Positions 7,745 through 16,452 of a stretch of 64,000 nucleotides of DNA are shown in pieces (position 1 is the first letter of the stretch; every line of letters begins with the position of its first letter). The translations under genes and the position numbers were made by a program. The notes under the pieces are model-generated. The model did not search any database. It had not been told where the DNA came from and saw only the letters and a list, made by a program, of their open reading frames with translations. The DNA comes from JBCBDX01 sp039815825. Its GTDB lineage: Bacteria > Pseudomonadota > Alphaproteobacteria > Rhizobiales > Rhizobiaceae. Location of the stretch: assembly GCA_039815825.1 (NCBI GenBank), contig JBCBYO010000003.1, positions 1 to 64,000 of the forward strand, given 5' to 3'.

Positions 7745-9268
7745 ATGAAGCCGCAGCTTTGTCGCATCGACGGGCTTGAAAAAGCGTTTGGGCACAATCG
7801 TGTTCTGCGCGCCTTGTCGTTGAGTTTAAACGGGGGTGAGGTTACCGCGTTGATGGGCGCAAATGGCGCGGGCAAATCCACCTTGGTGAAAATTCTCTCC
7901 GGTGTTTATCATCGCGATGGCGGCGAAATAGCGCTCAACGGTCAGCTCTTCACGCCCGAGACACCTGCTGAAGCCATGCGACAGGGCGTTGTTACCGTGC
8001 ATCAACACATCAATGACGGGGTCATACCTGACTTGGATGTTGCCTCGAACTTGCTAATCGATCGACTGGCTGAGCCTGATTATGGCTTCCTCTTGCGGCG
8101 CGGACACATGTTTACGGAAGCGCAAAAAATCGCTGACGCCATGGAACTCAATATCGATGTGCGCGCACCGGTTTCCAGCCTCGGGGTTGCTGATCGGCAG
8201 CTTATCGCGATCGCCCGAGCAATGTCGCATGAGCCTTCATTACTCATCTTGGACGAGCCGACTTCGTCGCTTTCCGCATCTGAAGCCGAGCGTTTGTTCG
8301 CGCTTGTCGATACACTCAGGAAACGCGGAGTTGCGATCCTTTATATTTCGCACCGCATGTCGGACATACGTCGAATTGCCGATCGCATTATCTCTATGCG
8401 TGACGGCGAGGTATCGGGTGTTTTTGAGGGCAAGAACCTCGATTATGAAGGTGCGGTGAACGCGATGTTGGGCCACACGATGACGGATGTGGATATTGAT
8501 ATCCCAGACCGTGGTGAGCCAATACTTCAACTTGAAAATGTGCAACTTCGTGCCGGTGCGCCTTCTTTCAACCTCACACTACATGACAATGAAGTTGTCG
8601 TGGTTACGGGCCTTTTAGGTAGCGGAAAAACGGCGTTGGCACAGGCGCTGTTCGGCCTGTCGAAAGTCAACAAGGGAAAGATGAAACTTAACGGTGGCGC
8701 TTATGCTCCGCGCGATCCCGAACAAGCGATTGCCAGCGGCGTCTTCATGTCTGCAAAAGACCGCGCGGACAATGCTATTGTGGCCGACTTTGACATCTCG
8801 CGGAACATGTCTTTACCGTTCCTACCGCGTTTTTCTTATGGTGGCTTTATTAGGCGGCGCGATGAGTTAACTTCAGCGCGCGACCTTGTGGACGCGCTCG
8901 ATGTCGTTTGCCAGTCGGAAGTCGACGACATCAACACGCTATCGGGTGGCAATCAGCAGAAGGTCATGTTGGCGCGATGGCTTTCGCAATCATGTAAGCT
9001 CTTACTTCTCGATGAACCTTTTCAGGGCGTGGATATCCGTTCGCGGCGGGATATCGGCAACAAGGTTCGCGCCACAGCCAAAGGAAGGGCTACGTTGGTT
9101 TTTGTTGCCGAGTTGGACGAAGCCTTCGAAGTCGCCGATCGCATCGTGGTGATGCATGACCATGCGATTGTCGCGGAATTTATCAACCGCGATGTCGATC
9201 TTAATGAAGTGCTGGGTGCTGTCACCGGGAGCACAACTGAATTGATGAATGCAGGTGTTGCGGCATGA
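7745..9268 (+). CDS. Ribose-type (CUT2) sugar ABC transporter, duplicated ATPase
   Basis: This 507-residue protein contains two nucleotide-binding domains in tandem, as in RbsA/XylG. The first has Walker A GANGAGKST (about residues 40-48); its signature segment is degenerate (LGVADRQLIAIAR). The second has GLLGSGKTA as Walker A and an intact LSGGNQQKVMLAR signature. Such a protein powers import of a pentose-like sugar. The ATG at 7745 follows GGGAGG, and its stop overlaps the permease start (ATGA). The position next to mtnK and mtnA points to 5-methylthioribose or 5-deoxyribose as cargo; the sequence alone says only ribose-type sugar. Confidence 0.9.
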   Translation: MKPQLCRIDGLEKAFGHNRVLRALSLSLNGGEVTALMGANGAGKSTLVKILSGVYHRDGGEIALNGQLFTPETPAEAMRQGVVTVHQHINDGVIPDLDVASNLLIDRLAEPDYGFLLRRGHMFTEAQKIADAMELNIDVRAPVSSLGVADRQLIAIARAMSHEPSLLILDEPTSSLSASEAERLFALVDTLRKRGVAILYISHRMSDIRRIADRIISMRDGEVSGVFEGKNLDYEGAVNAMLGHTMTDVDIDIPDRGEPILQLENVQLRAGAPSFNLTLHDNEVVVVTGLLGSGKTALAQALFGLSKVNKGKMKLNGGAYAPRDPEQAIASGVFMSAKDRADNAIVADFDISRNMSLPFLPRFSYGGFIRRRDELTSARDLVDALDVVCQSEVDDINTLSGGNQQKVMLARWLSQSCKLLLLDEPFQGVDIRSRRDIGNKVRATAKGRATLVFVAELDEAFEVADRIVVMHDHAIVAEFINRDVDLNEVLGAVTGSTTELMNAGVAA

Positions 9269-10326
9269 GTGCGGATGCAAAAGAGCTTGGCAGCCAATTC
9301 AAGGCGCCCCGGGGCCAACAAGGGCCAAAGCTGATCGATCTTGCGATCCGCTATGGGTTTTTGACGCTGCTGCTGGGCCTTGTGATTTTCTTCTCGATTT
9401 TTGCCGATGGATTTGCCGGGCCGCGTTCGGCGGTCTTCATCTTTCAGTCTGTGGCCATCACCGGCATTTTAGCGCTGGGCGTAACGTGCACCTTGGTGGT
9501 TGGCGGTTTTGATCTTTCAATCGGCTCTGTCGCGACGTCGGCGATGATGCTTGCGGCGTATGTGATGGTGGTGATGGAACAATCCGCGTTCGTCGCCATT
9601 CTCGCCTGCCTCGCCATGGGGGCCGGGATCGGTTTCATCAATGGCATGCTGATTGTCCGGTTCAAGGTTCCGGATCTTCTGGCAACGCTTGGTATGATGT
9701 TTTTGCTGGTGGGTCTTCAGCGTATTCCGACAGAGGGCCGCTCGATCTCAACTGGCATGACACTGCCAAGTGGCGAGACGGCCAACGGCACGTTCTCGGC
9801 CTTCTTCCTGTCGATGGGTCGACACCGGTTTGATTTTATCCTGGAGAATTTGATCCCGATTTCAGTCGTATTCCTGATCGTGATCGGCATTCTGGTCTGG
9901 GCGTTTTTGGAACTCACCCGGCATGGTCGGCTTATGTATGCCATCGGTTCGAATGAACGGGCGGCGGCGCTGACGGGCACGAACGTCAACCGATACAAAG
10001 TGTATGCCTATATGATTTCTGGCGTGCTGGCTTCGGTCGGCGGGCTGTTGCTCGCTGCGCGTCTTGGGCGCGGTGATATCGCCTCTGGCACCAACCTGCT
10101 TCTGGATGCGGTGGCGGCTGCACTTATCGGGTTTGCGGTGCTGGGCGCGGCCAAACCCAACGCTTTTGGAACGGCGATGGGGGCACTCTTTGTCGGCATC
10201 CTGCTGCAGGGCCTGACCATGATGAACGCGCCCTATTACACACAGGATTTCATCAAGGGTGCAGTGCTGGTCGTTGCGCTCGTCTTTACCTTTTCTCTGT
10301 CGGCAAGGAGGGCCGGCGGTCACTAG
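9265..10326 (+). CDS. Ribose-type sugar ABC transporter permease
   Basis: This 353-residue integral membrane protein belongs to the BPD_transp_2 (RbsC-like) family, with about eight to ten hydrophobic segments and the conserved region GGFDLSIGS followed later by GSNERAAALTGTNVNRYK, typical of CUT2 permeases. It forms the channel with the preceding ATPase, probably as a homodimer. Its start overlaps the ATPase stop by four bases and the binding-protein gene follows after 28 bases. Confidence in the family is high, substrate assignment rests on the neighbours. Confidence 0.92.
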   Translation: MSADAKELGSQFKAPRGQQGPKLIDLAIRYGFLTLLLGLVIFFSIFADGFAGPRSAVFIFQSVAITGILALGVTCTLVVGGFDLSIGSVATSAMMLAAYVMVVMEQSAFVAILACLAMGAGIGFINGMLIVRFKVPDLLATLGMMFLLVGLQRIPTEGRSISTGMTLPSGETANGTFSAFFLSMGRHRFDFILENLIPISVVFLIVIGILVWAFLELTRHGRLMYAIGSNERAAALTGTNVNRYKVYAYMISGVLASVGGLLLAARLGRGDIASGTNLLLDAVAAALIGFAVLGAAKPNAFGTAMGALFVGILLQGLTMMNAPYYTQDFIKGAVLVVALVFTFSLSARRAGGH

Positions 10327-10354
10327 AAATTGTCATGCAAGGGAGGAAACAAGC

Positions 10355-11404
10355 ATGAATATTTTTCGAAGAACATTTTTGGGGATGGCCGCTGGCGTTG
10401 CTGCTGCCGTTGTCACAACGGGAACATCCTTTGCGCAGTCTATGCCTGCACCGCTCGACAATGCGGGTGACGTGAAAATCGCGCTGGTACGTTACCTATC
10501 CACCGGCGATTTCTTCCAGGCCTATCTGTCCGGTGTTGAAAAACAGGCCGAGGCGCTCGGCGTCGACCTTCGCGTTTTTGACAGCCGTCAGGACGCAGCA
10601 TTGCAAGCCGATATGGTTGATCAGGCTATTGCCCTTGGGGTGGATGGCATCGTCATACAGCACGGTTTGACAGAAAGCATGAAGGAAGCGGCACAACGCG
10701 CCGTTGATGCGGGCATCAAGGTTGTCGCCTTTGACGTGAACGTGGAAAACGATGCGATCCCGCAGATCGAGCAATCCGACTATTTGCTCGGCAAGCTGGC
10801 GCTGGAACAAGCCATTGAAGACAATGGCACCGAGTGGAATGCCGGTTATGTTTATGTGCCGGGTATTGCGCCGCTCGACCGCCGTCATGTGGCATGGGAA
10901 GAGGTGAAAGAAGCCAATCCAGGCATCGTTGAAAAAGCGCAAATGGGTACCCTCGACAACCCGATTGCCAACTCCAACGCCAACCAGGCGCGCTCGGTGC
11001 TTCAAGCAAATCCGGACATCAGCGTATTTTTTGCGCCTTATGATGAGTTTGCCAAAGGCATTAAAATCGCGGTTGATGAAGCCGGCATGTCTTCTGATGT
11101 GTCGATCTATTCGGCCGACGTTTCAACGGCCGATATCAATTTGATGCGGGAGCCAGGTAGTGCTTGGAAGGCAACGGTTGCGACCAACCCTGCTGTGGTG
11201 GGTGAAGTCTCCGTGCGGGCGCTCGCTATCATGCTGACCGGTGGTGATCCGGGTGCGCAAGTTGTTGTGCCGCCTACCCTGATAACGCAGGAATTCCTGA
11301 ATGAAAACAACATCACGAACATGGAAACATTGTCGGCCCAGATGCCGCAATTTGCTCACGCCGATGTTGCGATGACAGATTGGATGCCTTTGCCAGCGCG
11401 CTGA
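10355..11404 (+). CDS. Periplasmic sugar-binding protein of the ABC importer
   Basis: This is a 349-residue substrate-binding protein of the periplasmic-binding-protein type I (ribose-binding) family. The N-terminal 26 residues form a signal peptide ending near SFAQS, and the mature part shows the two-lobe pattern with VDGIVIQHG and a C-terminal segment with repeated substrate-lobe residues. The ATG at 10355 has a GGGAGG site nine bases upstream. An efficient hairpin with a UUCG loop lies directly after the gene, as often seen where the binding protein must be made in excess of the membrane parts. Cargo is inferred to be methylthioribose or deoxyribose. Confidence 0.9.
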   Translation: MNIFRRTFLGMAAGVAAAVVTTGTSFAQSMPAPLDNAGDVKIALVRYLSTGDFFQAYLSGVEKQAEALGVDLRVFDSRQDAALQADMVDQAIALGVDGIVIQHGLTESMKEAAQRAVDAGIKVVAFDVNVENDAIPQIEQSDYLLGKLALEQAIEDNGTEWNAGYVYVPGIAPLDRRHVAWEEVKEANPGIVEKAQMGTLDNPIANSNANQARSVLQANPDISVFFAPYDEFAKGIKIAVDEAGMSSDVSIYSADVSTADINLMREPGSAWKATVATNPAVVGEVSVRALAIMLTGGDPGAQVVVPPTLITQEFLNENNITNMETLSAQMPQFAHADVAMTDWMPLPAR

Positions 11405-11422
11405 TAAGGATCCTCCCCGAAT

Positions 11423-11453
11423 GGGGTCATGGCTTCGGCTGTGGCCCCGTTTT
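11423..11453 (+). terminator. UUCG-capped intra-operon terminator
   Basis: An 11-bp stem (GGGGTCATGGC / GCTGTGGCCCC, closed with a few G-U pairs) with the tetraloop TTCG is followed by GTTTT. It lies between the binding-protein gene and the fucU-like gene and probably stabilises the upstream message and lets only part of transcription continue. Confidence 0.7.
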
Positions 11454-11476
11454 GCTGACTGTTTCAGGAGTGAATA

Positions 11477-11926
11477 ATGCTCAAAGGTATCGATCCGCGT
11501 ATCACGCCGGAACTGATGGATTGTCTTATCCGGTTGGGTCACGGCGATGAGATCGTGATTGCTGATCGTAATTATCCGTCTGTTTCCACTGCCGCCGATT
11601 GCGTGATGCCCGACGTTATTCGCATGCCCGGCATGTCAGCGACCGAAGTCATAGCGCTGGTCACCCAGCTTATGCCGATTGATAATTTTGCCGACTATGG
11701 CGCGCTACGCATGGAAGAAGATGGCAAACCCGATTTTGAGAATGAGTGCCACAAAGAAGTGTTTGACGTTTTGCGTAAAGTGGCGCCCGATGGGGCGCAC
11801 CTAAAGAGCATTGAACGGCAGGATTTTTACGCCCACGCCCGCAGCGCTTTCGCGGTTGTCTCCTGCTCAGAGGATCGACCGTTTGGGTGTTTTATCTTGA
11901 GGATGGGCGTGGTTTTTCCGGAGTAG
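11477..11926 (+). CDS. RbsD/FucU family sugar mutarotase
   Basis: This 149-residue protein matches FucU/RbsD proteins, which speed up interconversion of alpha and beta anomers (or pyranose and furanose forms) of imported sugars. Family features are the N-terminal MLKGIDPRITPELMDCL segment, GHGDEIVIADRNYP with the conserved His and Asp, and a C-terminal FYAHARSAFAVV. It follows the ABC importer genes and would supply the anomer needed by MtnK. The start at 11477 has a CAGGAG site. The C-terminal tail differs from the usual YGNIILKKGV (here FGCFILRMGVVF), but length is normal. Confidence 0.88.
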   Translation: MLKGIDPRITPELMDCLIRLGHGDEIVIADRNYPSVSTAADCVMPDVIRMPGMSATEVIALVTQLMPIDNFADYGALRMEEDGKPDFENECHKEVFDVLRKVAPDGAHLKSIERQDFYAHARSAFAVVSCSEDRPFGCFILRMGVVFPE

Positions 11927-12032
11927 TGTGGGTAGTGGCCTCGACGGCGGCTATGCGGACAAAGCGGACATCGTGTTTTCGAACGCCGGAACAGTTGGCG
12001 TTGAATGAGCGAGGCGCCGCAGTCTACAAAAT

Positions 12033-12875
12033 CTACCTGGCTTCAAGGTGCGTCTGAATGGCTGGTTCCTCCCTTGCCAAATACGCATCTCTGTTCAGGC
12101 GAAAGGTCGCAAATGCGGGGTGGGTATGACCCAGTTCAAGCGCCTCTGCGGCAATTGCGCGCTCGGGGGTGTCAGCTTGAACCAATTGAGCGACTTGGTT
12201 TTCTATGGATTCCAGCGAAAAACCGTCCTCTGCCGCAATCTGACCAAGTTTAATGCAAGCCTCTTTTACGGTCTGCGCGAGCGTTTCAGGGCTAGAAGTG
12301 TCGATCCGCCAAAATTCGAATCCGACAATTTCTTCGACACGATCCGCACCAAAACTATCCACTAGAGTAGTGCGTCCGGCGGGCTCGAATCCGACTTTGC
12401 GTTGCACGGCCTCGCTCCGTGGGTTCAGTAACGGCCATACGTTCGTGTAGATCGCAGATATGTCCTTCTCCCTAAACATATGTCTCATCATGATCTGCGA
12501 TGACTCTGATGATAGTCCACGTCCCCAATGCGAACGTCCAATTGCGACAAAGGCCTCAACGGTATTTGGCGGCAATGCTGGGTCCTCAAAGAAACCGCGA
12601 AATCCCACTACTTCGCGTTCGCCGCCGTCTTCGCTGAGCTCAACTATCGCCCAAAGTCCCAAGCCTTTTTCGGCGCTGTAGCCGGCGCCTCCTGGCGTGT
12701 ATTTCTTGGCCCAACGTTCCGACTGGTACCTTGCGGCACCCGGCTTGGAAACGTCATGCATCAGCGTTCTAACAACTTCAATATCGCCAAAGACGCAGCG
12801 CTCTAGGGCATCGGCATCGCTTTCCACCAAAGGACGGAGCAATGCGCCAGAACGTGGCATAACAACTTGGAGCAT
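12033..12875 (-). CDS. GNAT-family N-acetyltransferase with C-terminal extension
   Basis: This protein of about 280 residues has a RimJ/RimL-like acetyltransferase domain in its N-terminal 180 residues: LRPLVESDADAL at the start, VGFRGFFEDP in the core strand, the acetyl-CoA loop as GRSHWGRGLSSE, and VQRKVGFEPAGR. The last 100 residues are helical and not part of the standard fold. I chose the ATG at 12875, which follows GGGGGAT; an ATG at 12914 is possible but lacks a ribosome site. It is isolated, facing the fucU-like gene, and its substrate cannot be predicted. Confidence 0.75.
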   Translation of the reverse strand: MLQVVMPRSGALLRPLVESDADALERCVFGDIEVVRTLMHDVSKPGAARYQSERWAKKYTPGGAGYSAEKGLGLWAIVELSEDGGEREVVGFRGFFEDPALPPNTVEAFVAIGRSHWGRGLSSESSQIMMRHMFREKDISAIYTNVWPLLNPRSEAVQRKVGFEPAGRTTLVDSFGADRVEEIVGFEFWRIDTSSPETLAQTVKEACIKLGQIAAEDGFSLESIENQVAQLVQADTPERAIAAEALELGHTHPAFATFRLNRDAYLAREEPAIQTHLEAR

Positions 12876-13206
12876 CCCGAAATCCCCCGATTGGGGTTCA
12901 CAGTAGGAGTTCATCGCAACAGTTCTGTGACTAGGTCCGACGCACTGGTCCTGGACGCATACGTTGGGGGCACACGTTGAAATTCCGACCTGCCCGCCTC
13001 GCGGTCATTCCGGGCTCGTTTGTGTCAGGTTTAGACAGTGCCTGGCGACAAATTGTAAATCGAATACCAGCCAGCGCGGACACAAAAACGACGGGACCGT
13101 ATGCTTTTTGACGAAAGATTGACGCCCGCCGAGACCGATGAATGACGGCAATTCCTCAATGTGGCGGTGCAAGGCGATAGTGCCCCGCAACACAAAGGAG
13201 ACAACC
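12876..13206. other. Intergenic region without recognised gene
   Basis: This 331-base stretch separates the divergent GNAT gene and the DUF1127-like gene. It should hold both promoters, but I see no convincing -35/-10 pair, repeat or RNA gene. Only the ribosome site AAAGGAGACA at its right end (before 13207) is clear. Confidence 0.5.
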
Positions 13207-13413
13207 ATGGCCGTCATCGAAACATTTTGTGCAGAACAGAATCAAGAGCCAATAGACCTGTTGGCGCGCTTCAAACAACGGCGTGCACATCGCCATATGC
13301 TGGACGAGTTGCTCAGCCAGCCAGATTCGGTTTTGGAAGATGCAGGATACACCCGCGCCCAAGCGGAAACAGAACGCAGTCGGCTTTCCGGAATGATGTT
13401 TTTCTTGCCGTAA
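13207..13413 (+). CDS. DUF1127-like small protein
   Basis: This 68-residue basic protein has an arginine-rich helix (ARFKQRRAHRHMLDELL) followed by DSVLEDAGYTRAQAETE, resembling the DUF1127 pattern in which a short helix-turn-helix ends in 'D(I/A)G(L/Y)TR.DA..E'. Some DUF1127 proteins bind RNA and affect phosphate and carbon metabolism in alphaproteobacteria. The start is well supported by AAAGGAGACAACC directly upstream; a longer frame to 13138 lacks one. It lies 69 bases before the large SARP-like regulator gene on the same strand and may be its first operon partner. The C-terminal SGMMFFLP is unusual for the family. Confidence 0.65.
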   Translation: MAVIETFCAEQNQEPIDLLARFKQRRAHRHMLDELLSQPDSVLEDAGYTRAQAETERSRLSGMMFFLP

Positions 13414-13482
13414 TGTTTGCGATATACGTCCCTTCGAAGGCCCGTTTTGCAATTCGGCGGCTGGGCCTGACGAGGGTCCGCA

Positions 13483-16350
13483 ATGAAGCCACTCCAACTC
13501 CGCTTGCTTGGCGGTTTAGAAATTCTGGAAGGCGGTGAGCCAATCCGGTTTTCGCTACGCAACGCCGCTTTCCTACTAAGCTATTTGGCCTCCTATACCG
13601 GGGAACGTCACTCTCGGGATAAGTTGGCAAACTTGCTGTGGGGCAACGCATCTCAAGAAAGCGCGCGAAAATCGCTCAGACAATGCCTACTCGTCATCCG
13701 AAAGGAAGCGGATAATCCTGAGCTTCTTGTTGCAGACAGCGATAATGTCGGCCTCAAAACCGAGGGCGTGGTCACTGATGTAGCTGAGTTCCTGGAAAAA
13801 GCCACTGGCATTCGTAATGAGCGCCAAGAGGCACTGAGCCTTTTTCGCGGGGAGTTCTTTGCCGGAATCACAACAGGCCGCCCCGAGTTTGACGCCTGGG
13901 TCGACGAGCAAAGGGCAATGCTGCGCAGATTGATGAAAGCAGCTCTCGAGCAGGAGGTCGAAGACACCTGGTTTGAGAAACAATTTGCCGAAACGATCGC
14001 AGTGGCAAGACGGCTGGTCCAAATGGATCCTTATCACGAAATGGCACACCAGATGTTGATGGCGGGCCTTGCGATGACAGGTCAGCGAAACCAGGCACTG
14101 CGCATCTTCGACGAATTGCGAGATCGGCTTCGCGATGAACTGAACGTTGCACCGGATCCTGAAACAAATGCCGTCGCCATATCTATCCGGCAAGGTAATT
14201 TCGCCGCGCTCCGGAAAAACAAAGAACCCGACACGATTGCTGAACCGCGTGCCATATCACTTCGATACTCACCTGGTTATGATGGCGCACCAAAGGTCTT
14301 CGTCGATGTCTTCGAAGCAAGCTCTGCGGCCCACGAAGACACGGCGCTTGCCGATGGCCTGACCGAGGACCTCATTATGAGGTTATCGCGCCGCAAGGCA
14401 TTTCCGGTCATCTCAAGGTTTGGAACTTTTGACGCGAAAGAAAGCGGCCAAACACGTGCGAAAAAATCGGGCGCCGGATTTCTTGTTTCTGGCAGAGTGA
14501 GAAGGTCGGGCGACCGGCTCAGGATCGAAGCCCGATTGACCGACTTGGCGCTCGGGTCGATTTGTTGGTCCGGTCAATTTGACGGGCGAACCGACGAAGT
14601 GTTCGACCTTCAAGATCGGGCGTCGCACGAAGTGACACGCGCCGTGTTGCCGGAAATTCTCGACGATGGCGGTCAATTGTTGGATATTAGCCGACCGGGC
14701 GACTTTTCACTCTGGCAAAACTGCCACAGCGCGCTTTCGATCCTTTGGCGTTACGATCCGTACCTGTACCCCGAAGCCATCAGCGTGTTTCGCGACTGCA
14801 TTTCGCGCGAGCCGTCTTACGCGTTGGCGCACGCCGGATTATCCTACACCCTTGTCCACGCGTACAAGGAAGGTCAATTTCCAAGTGAGGCGCCAATACT
14901 TGATGAGGCGCTTGACCACGCCCGACGCGCAACTGTCCTCGATCGAAACGAGCCATTTGCATTTGCGGCCTTGGGACGAACACATCTTGCACGACAGGAG
15001 TTTGGGGAGGCAATTGCCGCCTATCAGCTGGCGCTATCACAGGACCCTGACCGGGAGGTGGCGCTGATGGGGTTAGGCTACGCGTTGGTCATGCAAGGTA
15101 AAGGGGTTGAAGCACTTCCTTTCTTTGATCGCTTCGACACTGTTGTACCCGCTGCCACACAAAATCCGACCATTCTTGTCTGCCGAAGCCTTGCGTTGAC
15201 TAACGCGGGTCAGCCAGACAGAGCGATACGAATAGCCGAGGCCGCATGCCAGTTACCCGGCGTGACACATTGGGGGCATATTGCGCGTGCCATTGCCGCA
15301 ACTGCGCTGGGAAACCATGATGTCTCAGCCAGTGCCATTGAGGAGGCGCACAAATTACGCCCCGATCTCGATGATGAAGCGTTTCGCGCTGCATATCCCC
15401 TTTCCAGCGGGACACCGGCATCTGGACTTGCACGGGAACTGCTCAAAAGGTCTGACATCTTTCGCCCGCGTTTGGAAAATGTCGAAACGCAAGACTACGA
15501 GAGGCCGAAAGTGCGTTTCGCCACAAACGCGGCGGATGGAACGTCCATCGCTTGGGCACGTCTCGGATATGGCCCACCCGTGCTTAAAGCGCCCAACTGG
15601 ATGAGCCACTTTGAGTACGAGTGGAAGGTTCCGATATGGGGCCCACTTTTAAAGGCATTCGCCGCGCGCTTCGATTTCGTATGCTTTGACCAGCGCGGGA
15701 ACGGACAGTCACAACGCGAGATTTCAGACTTGTCGCTTGAAGCTATGATTGGCGACTTTGACAGCGTCGTTTCCGCCGCAGAACTCGATAAGTTCGCAAT
15801 CCTGGGAATATCGCAAGGGGCGGCATTTTCAGTCAGATATGCCGCTGAAATGCCGGAACGGGTTTCAAGCCTTGTGATATTCGGCGGTTACGTTCTTGGC
15901 AGGTTGCGACGGTCCGATGCTGAACAGCGAACGCTATTCGAAGTGCAAGAGAAGCTGATAAGCGAGGGCTGGGGCTCCGAAACGTCGACATTCCGACATA
16001 TGTTTTCAGGTGTGTTTATGCCCGATGCGCCTCCAAACGTAGCTTCCTCGTTTGCGGAGTTGCAACGAGTTGCAACGACTCCGGAGATGGCGGTGCGCAT
16101 GAGACGCATGACTGCGGATATTGATGTATCGAGTTTTGCGGCGCGGGTTCGTGCGCCCACAATCGTGTTTCACTGTGCGGGGGATCGGGTATGCCCGATT
16201 GACGAAGGTAGACACCTTGCCCGATTGATACCAAACGCTGAGTTTGTGGAGCTTCCTGGAAACAATCATGTTTTGCTTGAAGGAACCGACGAGCATCGAA
16301 TATTCATAGAACAAGCAAGCAGGTTCGTCAGGCAACATGCCGTAAGCTAG
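13483..16350 (+). CDS. SARP/BTAD regulator fused to TolB-like, TPR and alpha/beta hydrolase domains
   Basis: This protein of 955 residues reads as a one-polypeptide signalling device. Residues 1 to about 95 are a winged-helix DNA-binding domain of the SARP/OmpR type (LRLLGGLEIL, then SRDKLANLLWG). About 95-240 is a bacterial transcriptional activation domain (BTAD). About 260-400 resembles the TolB/FlgO-like domain found in CadC-like regulators (ALADGLTEDLIMRLSRRKAFPVISR). About 430-640 are TPR-like repeats. About 685-955 is an alpha/beta hydrolase with nucleophile elbow GISQGA (S777), acid in AGDRVCP (D901) and H929 in NNHVL, so the triad is intact. There is no transmembrane segment, so it acts in the cytosol. 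The hydrolase may sense or destroy the inducer. Target genes are unknown. Confidence 0.85.
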   Translation: MKPLQLRLLGGLEILEGGEPIRFSLRNAAFLLSYLASYTGERHSRDKLANLLWGNASQESARKSLRQCLLVIRKEADNPELLVADSDNVGLKTEGVVTDVAEFLEKATGIRNERQEALSLFRGEFFAGITTGRPEFDAWVDEQRAMLRRLMKAALEQEVEDTWFEKQFAETIAVARRLVQMDPYHEMAHQMLMAGLAMTGQRNQALRIFDELRDRLRDELNVAPDPETNAVAISIRQGNFAALRKNKEPDTIAEPRAISLRYSPGYDGAPKVFVDVFEASSAAHEDTALADGLTEDLIMRLSRRKAFPVISRFGTFDAKESGQTRAKKSGAGFLVSGRVRRSGDRLRIEARLTDLALGSICWSGQFDGRTDEVFDLQDRASHEVTRAVLPEILDDGGQLLDISRPGDFSLWQNCHSALSILWRYDPYLYPEAISVFRDCISREPSYALAHAGLSYTLVHAYKEGQFPSEAPILDEALDHARRATVLDRNEPFAFAALGRTHLARQEFGEAIAAYQLALSQDPDREVALMGLGYALVMQGKGVEALPFFDRFDTVVPAATQNPTILVCRSLALTNAGQPDRAIRIAEAACQLPGVTHWGHIARAIAATALGNHDVSASAIEEAHKLRPDLDDEAFRAAYPLSSGTPASGLARELLKRSDIFRPRLENVETQDYERPKVRFATNAADGTSIAWARLGYGPPVLKAPNWMSHFEYEWKVPIWGPLLKAFAARFDFVCFDQRGNGQSQREISDLSLEAMIGDFDSVVSAAELDKFAILGISQGAAFSVRYAAEMPERVSSLVIFGGYVLGRLRRSDAEQRTLFEVQEKLISEGWGSETSTFRHMFSGVFMPDAPPNVASSFAELQRVATTPEMAVRMRRMTADIDVSSFAARVRAPTIVFHCAGDRVCPIDEGRHLARLIPNAEFVELPGNNHVLLEGTDEHRIFIEQASRFVRQHAVS

Positions 16351-16452
16351 ATCGAGTGCTCCGCTTGCTACGAACCTCAACCATATACCATCGGTTTGTC
16401 TCAGTACCCAAGCTGCGCCATGTCCGTTTTGGGCTCAGCGCCGACGTCCAAC

